7,832 bases of DNA from Candidatus Pelethomonas intestinigallinarum (lineage in GTDB: Bacteria; Bacillota; Clostridia; Oscillospirales; Oscillospiraceae): contig DVGP01000213.1 of the NCBI GenBank assembly GCA_018712665.1, positions 1-7,832 of the forward strand. The letters are read 5' to 3'. The position numbers and the translations under genes are program-made. The notes under the pieces were generated by a model that worked only from the letters and a program-made list of their open reading frames with translations, was not told the origin of the DNA and ran no database searches. Shown one piece after another: positions 5,978-7,832 of this stretch (the stretch's first letter is position 1; each line of letters opens with the position of its first letter).

Positions 5978-6523
5978 ATGAAACTGATGATCGCCTCGGA
6001 CCTCCACGGGTCCGCCCACTACGTAAAGAAGTTCCTGGACCGGTACCGGGCGGAGGCCCCCGACCGGCTGCTGCTGCTGGGCGACCTGCTCTACCACGGT
6101 CCCCGGAACCCCCTGCCCCAGGACTACGACTGCCCGGCGGTGGCCGACGCCCTCAACGCCGTCCGGGACCGGCTCCTGACGGTCCGGGGCAACTGCGACT
6201 GCGAGGTGGACCAGATGCTGCTCCACTTCCCCATCCTGGCGGACTACGCCCTGCTGGAGGTCAACGGCCTGACCCTCTACGCCACCCACGGCCACCTGTT
6301 TGGCCCGGACCACCTGCCGGAGATGGCGGGGCCCTACGTCCTCCTCAGCGGCCACACCCACGTGCCCATGTGCGAGCAGCGGGGGGAGGCCCTGTGCCTC
6401 AACCCCGGCTCCGTCTCCATCCCCAAGGGCGGCAGCGTGGGCAGCTACGTGGTGCTGGAGGGAAAGACCTTCTCCTGGAAGAATTTAGAGGGAGAGGTAT
6501 ACCAGAGCCACACCGTGGAGTGA
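5978..6523 (+). CDS. yfcE: YfcE-family metal-dependent phosphodiesterase
   Basis: This 181-residue cytosolic protein of the calcineurin-like metallophosphoesterase superfamily is very similar in motif and length to E. coli YfcE (184 aa), which hydrolyses artificial phosphodiesters with Mn2+ and whose natural substrate is unclear. All metal motifs are present: SDLHG at 7-11 (Asp8, His10), GDLLYHGPRN at 35-44 (Asp36), GNCD at 71-74 (Asn72), THGHLFGP at 103-110 (His104) and GHTH at 125-128 (His126, His128). The YfcE-specific stretches DQMLLHFPI (78-86) and NPGSVSIPKGG (142-152) are also there. The frame extends upstream to an ATG at 5939, but that would overlap the -10 box. AAAGGAGG at 5961-5968, 9 bases before the ATG at 5978, fixes the start at MKLMIASDLHG. 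It appears to be a single-gene transcript from its own divergent promoter. A direct link to purine metabolism is not shown. Confidence 0.95.
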   Translation: MKLMIASDLHGSAHYVKKFLDRYRAEAPDRLLLLGDLLYHGPRNPLPQDYDCPAVADALNAVRDRLLTVRGNCDCEVDQMLLHFPILADYALLEVNGLTLYATHGHLFGPDHLPEMAGPYVLLSGHTHVPMCEQRGEALCLNPGSVSIPKGGSVGSYVVLEGKTFSWKNLEGEVYQSHTVE

Positions 6524-6533
6524 GGGATTTTAT

Positions 6534-6553
6534 GTGGGGCCTGCGGGCCCCAC
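6534..6553. repeat. Perfect 8-bp hairpin with TGCG loop
   Basis: GTGGGGCC and GGCCCCAC surround TGCG, 10 bases after the yfcE stop. It is the first stable structure on the yfcE mRNA and may protect its 3' end, but no U-run follows, so it is not a textbook intrinsic terminator. Confidence 0.7.
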
Positions 6554-6584
6554 CCCGCTTTATTAGCGGGGCCTCCGGGCCCCG
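6553..6584. repeat. Two overlapping, mutually exclusive hairpins
   Basis: CCCCGCT/AGCGGGG (6553-6559 with 6565-6571, loop TTATT) shares its 3' arm with CGGGGCC/GGCCCCG (6567-6573 with 6578-6584, loop TCCG). Only one can form at a time. Confidence 0.65.
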
Positions 6585-6591
6585 TACCCCG

Positions 6592-6621
6592 GGTTACTTT
6601 TTGTACGGACAAAAAGTAACC
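6592..6621. repeat. Perfect 13-bp inverted repeat with ACGG loop
   Basis: GGTTACTTTTTGT and ACAAAAAGTAACC flank ACGG. The AT-rich stem stands out from the GC-rich surroundings. Because each arm carries a run of five T or A, transcription in either direction meets a structured T-run. Its perfection suggests selection or recent copying. Confidence 0.75.
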
Positions 6622-6648
6622 AATACCCATCCTGGGCACTTAAAGCCG

Positions 6649-6688
6649 CACAAGGGAGGGACCCTTTCGATGGGGTCCCTCCCTTGTG
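6649..6688. repeat. Perfect 16-bp inverted repeat with 8-base loop
   Basis: CACAAGGGAGGGACCC (6649-6664) and its exact complement (6673-6688) flank TTTCGATG. This is the longest perfect stem in the window. No T-run follows on either strand. Confidence 0.75.
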
Positions 6689-6751
6689 TATCCCTCCCCC
6701 CGCGACGACACAAAGGGGGGCACACGTCGGCGCAAGCTCCGCATCCCTCAT

Positions 6752-6769
6752 CCTGACGCAAGCGTCAGG
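6752..6769. repeat. Perfect inverted repeat CCTGACGC/GCGTCAGG
   Basis: The 8-base arms are separated by only AA, giving in practice a 7-bp stem with a CAAG loop. It is part of the hairpin array between the convergent genes. Confidence 0.65.
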
Positions 6770-6798
6770 CTTCGGTCGCTGCACTGCGCCTCCTTCTT

Positions 6799-6840
6799 CC
6801 TCGGCAAACGCTGCGCTGGTTTGCTTCGGGGCTGTTTTTT
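6799..6840 (+). terminator. Probable plus-strand intrinsic terminator
   Basis: CCTCG plus GCAAAC (6799-6809) pairs with GTTTGC, a TT bulge, then CGGGG (6819-6831), giving 11 pairs. The stem is followed after CTG by six T (6835-6840). It is the only hairpin in this region with a suitable T-run and could end the yfcE transcript, though about 280 bases after the stop codon. The bulge and the 3-base gap before the T-run make it imperfect. Confidence 0.5.
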
Positions 6841-6875
6841 ACCGATTCTCGGTGGATTAACCCTGTTCGACAGGG
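6841..6875. repeat. Two small hairpins in tandem
   Basis: ACCGA-TTC-TCGGT (6841-6853) and CCCTGT-TCG-ACAGGG (6861-6875) are perfect short stems with 3-base loops. They lie downstream of the MATE stop on its transcript, but neither has a T-run on the minus strand. Confidence 0.55.
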
Positions 6876-6946
6876 GAAGTGCCTCGCAGGGCTGGCGGGG
6901 CTGGGGGAGAATCCAAAGAGAGGGTTGCGGCCCCCGCGCCAAAGCA

Positions 6947-7832
6947 TTATCCTCTCTGCCACTCCGGGGATTTCCGCAGCCGCAGAAGCACCCAGATGGA
7001 CAACAGGGCCGCCAGCAGGGCGGTACCTGCGAAGTTCATCCACAGCCCCGTCAGCCCCAGGGGCCACAAACACACGATAAGCAGCACCGGGAACACCAGG
7101 GCGGTGGACACGGAGATCAGGGAGGCGTACAGGGGCTTCTCGATGGCCAGCATCCAGCTCTGGGTGGCGAAGGAGAACCAGCGGGTCAGGTAGGTGAGGG
7201 CGAAAAGCTGCAGGGCGAACACCATCTCCGCCAGGAAGTCCCCGCCGGCCTCCCCCATGAACAGGACCGCGATGGGCTCGGGAAACAGGAGGATCACCGC
7301 GGTGGACAGCAGGGACAGTACGGCGCTGGCGGTGAAGCAGCACCGCTCGATGGCCTTCACCCGCCCGATCTCCCCGGCCCCCCAGTTGCAGCCCACGGCG
7401 GGCTGGAGGGAGTCGCACATGCCGTAGAGCAGTGGCTGGATGACGCCCTCCACATACATGAGGATGCCGTAGATGGACACCGCCCGCTCCCCGCCCAGGC
7501 GGACCAGCAGCATGTTCATCAGGATGGAGGTCAGCCGCCCGGCGATGTTGTTGAGGAAGTTGGGGGCCCCGCAGGACACGATCTGCCGGATCATATCCCA
7601 GGACAGCCTGGGGCGGACAAAGCGGAGCTGGAGCTTCCCGGTGAGGAAGGGCACCAGGCCCAGCAGAGCGCACACCATCATCCCCAGGCAGGTACCCAGG
7701 GCCGCGCCCTGAATGCCCCAGCGGAACACATAGAGGAGCAGGAATTCCGCCACCACGCTGGCTACCGACATGAGGATGTTCAGGAACATGCTGTAGCGGA
7801 CCTTTCCGCAGATCCGCAGGTAGTTGTCCAGG
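6947..7832 (-). CDS. MATE-family multidrug/metabolite efflux transporter (N-terminal half cut by window edge)
   Basis: This integral membrane antiporter of the MATE family uses a sodium or proton gradient to export drugs or metabolites. The frame is open through the right edge. The visible 294 residues start at LDNYLRICGKVRYS, the loop after about the fourth of twelve membrane helices, and end at TAA 6947. An ATG exists at 7789, but the family alignment clearly continues upstream of it. The second MatE repeat begins around CGAPNFLNN (visible residues about 83-91), and the conserved segment GMCDSLQPAVGCNWGAGE (about 136-153) matches the family G-x-QP-x-x-G-x-N-x-G-A pattern. Remaining hydrophobic segments fit helices 8-12. 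Substrate cannot be told from sequence. It converges on yfcE and is not part of the purine locus by arrangement. Confidence 0.93.
   Translation of the reverse strand, partial: LDNYLRICGKVRYSMFLNILMSVASVVAEFLLLYVFRWGIQGAALGTCLGMMVCALLGLVPFLTGKLQLRFVRPRLSWDMIRQIVSCGAPNFLNNIAGRLTSILMNMLLVRLGGERAVSIYGILMYVEGVIQPLLYGMCDSLQPAVGCNWGAGEIGRVKAIERCCFTASAVLSLLSTAVILLFPEPIAVLFMGEAGGDFLAEMVFALQLFALTYLTRWFSFATQSWMLAIEKPLYASLISVSTALVFPVLLIVCLWPLGLTGLWMNFAGTALLAALLSIWVLLRLRKSPEWQRG

Larger units (their letters stand above)
6524..6946. other. Palindrome-rich convergent intergenic region, possible composite of repetitive extragenic elements
   Basis: This 423-bp segment lies between the 3' ends of yfcE and the MATE gene. 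I see no credible gene. Short open frames in it, such as minus 6563-6784, simply read through the hairpins and lack a convincing ribosome site. Instead it carries at least eight inverted repeats, listed separately, several of them perfect. Only one has a T-run placed as in an intrinsic terminator. Similar palindrome clusters recur many times in genomes of gut Oscillospiraceae; I recall this generally and cannot verify it for this exact sequence. Confidence 0.6.

Noticed and set aside
4347..5981. 544-codon plus-strand open frame opposite guaD
   Set aside because: Antisense shadow of guanine deaminase that also runs through the riboswitch and both promoters.
6563..6784. 73-codon minus-strand open frame in the hairpin region
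   Set aside because: It crosses several perfect palindromes, has no convincing ribosome site and shows no protein-like conservation; probably repeat-derived noise.
6765..7673. 302-codon minus-strand open frame overlapping the MATE gene
   Set aside because: It is the alternative frame of the MATE gene, rich in Arg/Pro/Gly with no membrane pattern; the frame ending at 6947 has the MATE motifs.
1..7832. tRNA or rRNA genes, CRISPR arrays, insertion sequences, phage or defence genes
   Set aside because: No tRNA-like cloverleaf, regularly spaced direct repeats, transposase or integrase motifs were found while reading both strands.

Overview
The window looks like a piece of chromosome from a high-G+C member of the Clostridia, most like the Oscillospiraceae of the gut (Flavonifractor, Intestinimonas or Oscillibacter type). 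This placement is inference. It rests on G/C-ending codons throughout, strong Shine-Dalgarno sites of the AGGAGG type, short AT-rich promoter islands between very GC-rich genes, a guanine-class purine riboswitch typical of Firmicutes, and a palindrome-rich intergenic segment.

Layout, left to right. Positions 1-2428 hold two minus-strand genes of a nucleoside/purine ABC importer: a permease cut by the left edge (1-906) and, upstream of it, a complete double-domain ATPase (920-2428). They are 13 bp apart and are read from a promoter and structured leader in the 246-bp gap at 2429-2674. Positions 2675-4429 encode a 584-aa protein I do not recognise. Its start overlaps the end of a guanine deaminase gene (4413-5699) by 17 bp, so the two are probably one transcript. 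The deaminase leader (5700-5864) holds a guanine-class riboswitch aptamer followed by a long terminator hairpin that reuses the 3' strand of the aptamer's P1 stem. A divergent promoter then drives yfcE (5978-6523, plus strand), a YfcE-type metallophosphodiesterase. Positions 6524-6946 separate yfcE from a convergent minus-strand MATE efflux gene (6947-7832, cut by the right edge). They hold no gene but a dense run of perfect hairpins.

How it fits together. The left two thirds read as a purine acquisition and breakdown locus. An importer of the NupO/NupP class brings in nucleosides, and guanine deaminase converts guanine to xanthine. The riboswitch should let guanine control its own degradation enzyme. 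Its architecture, with a terminator that competes with P1, predicts that guanine turns expression ON, which is the sensible direction for a catabolic gene. The 584-aa protein travels with the deaminase and is the main unknown. No substrate-binding lipoprotein for the importer is visible, so it must lie off the left edge or elsewhere. yfcE and the MATE gene show no functional link to the purine genes.

The most interesting points are the riboswitch, which has an otherwise near-perfect guanine core but G instead of A at the position equivalent to A73 of the xpt aptamer, and an unusually complementary L2/L3 loop pair; the unknown protein coupled to the deaminase; and the hairpin array at 6524-6946.
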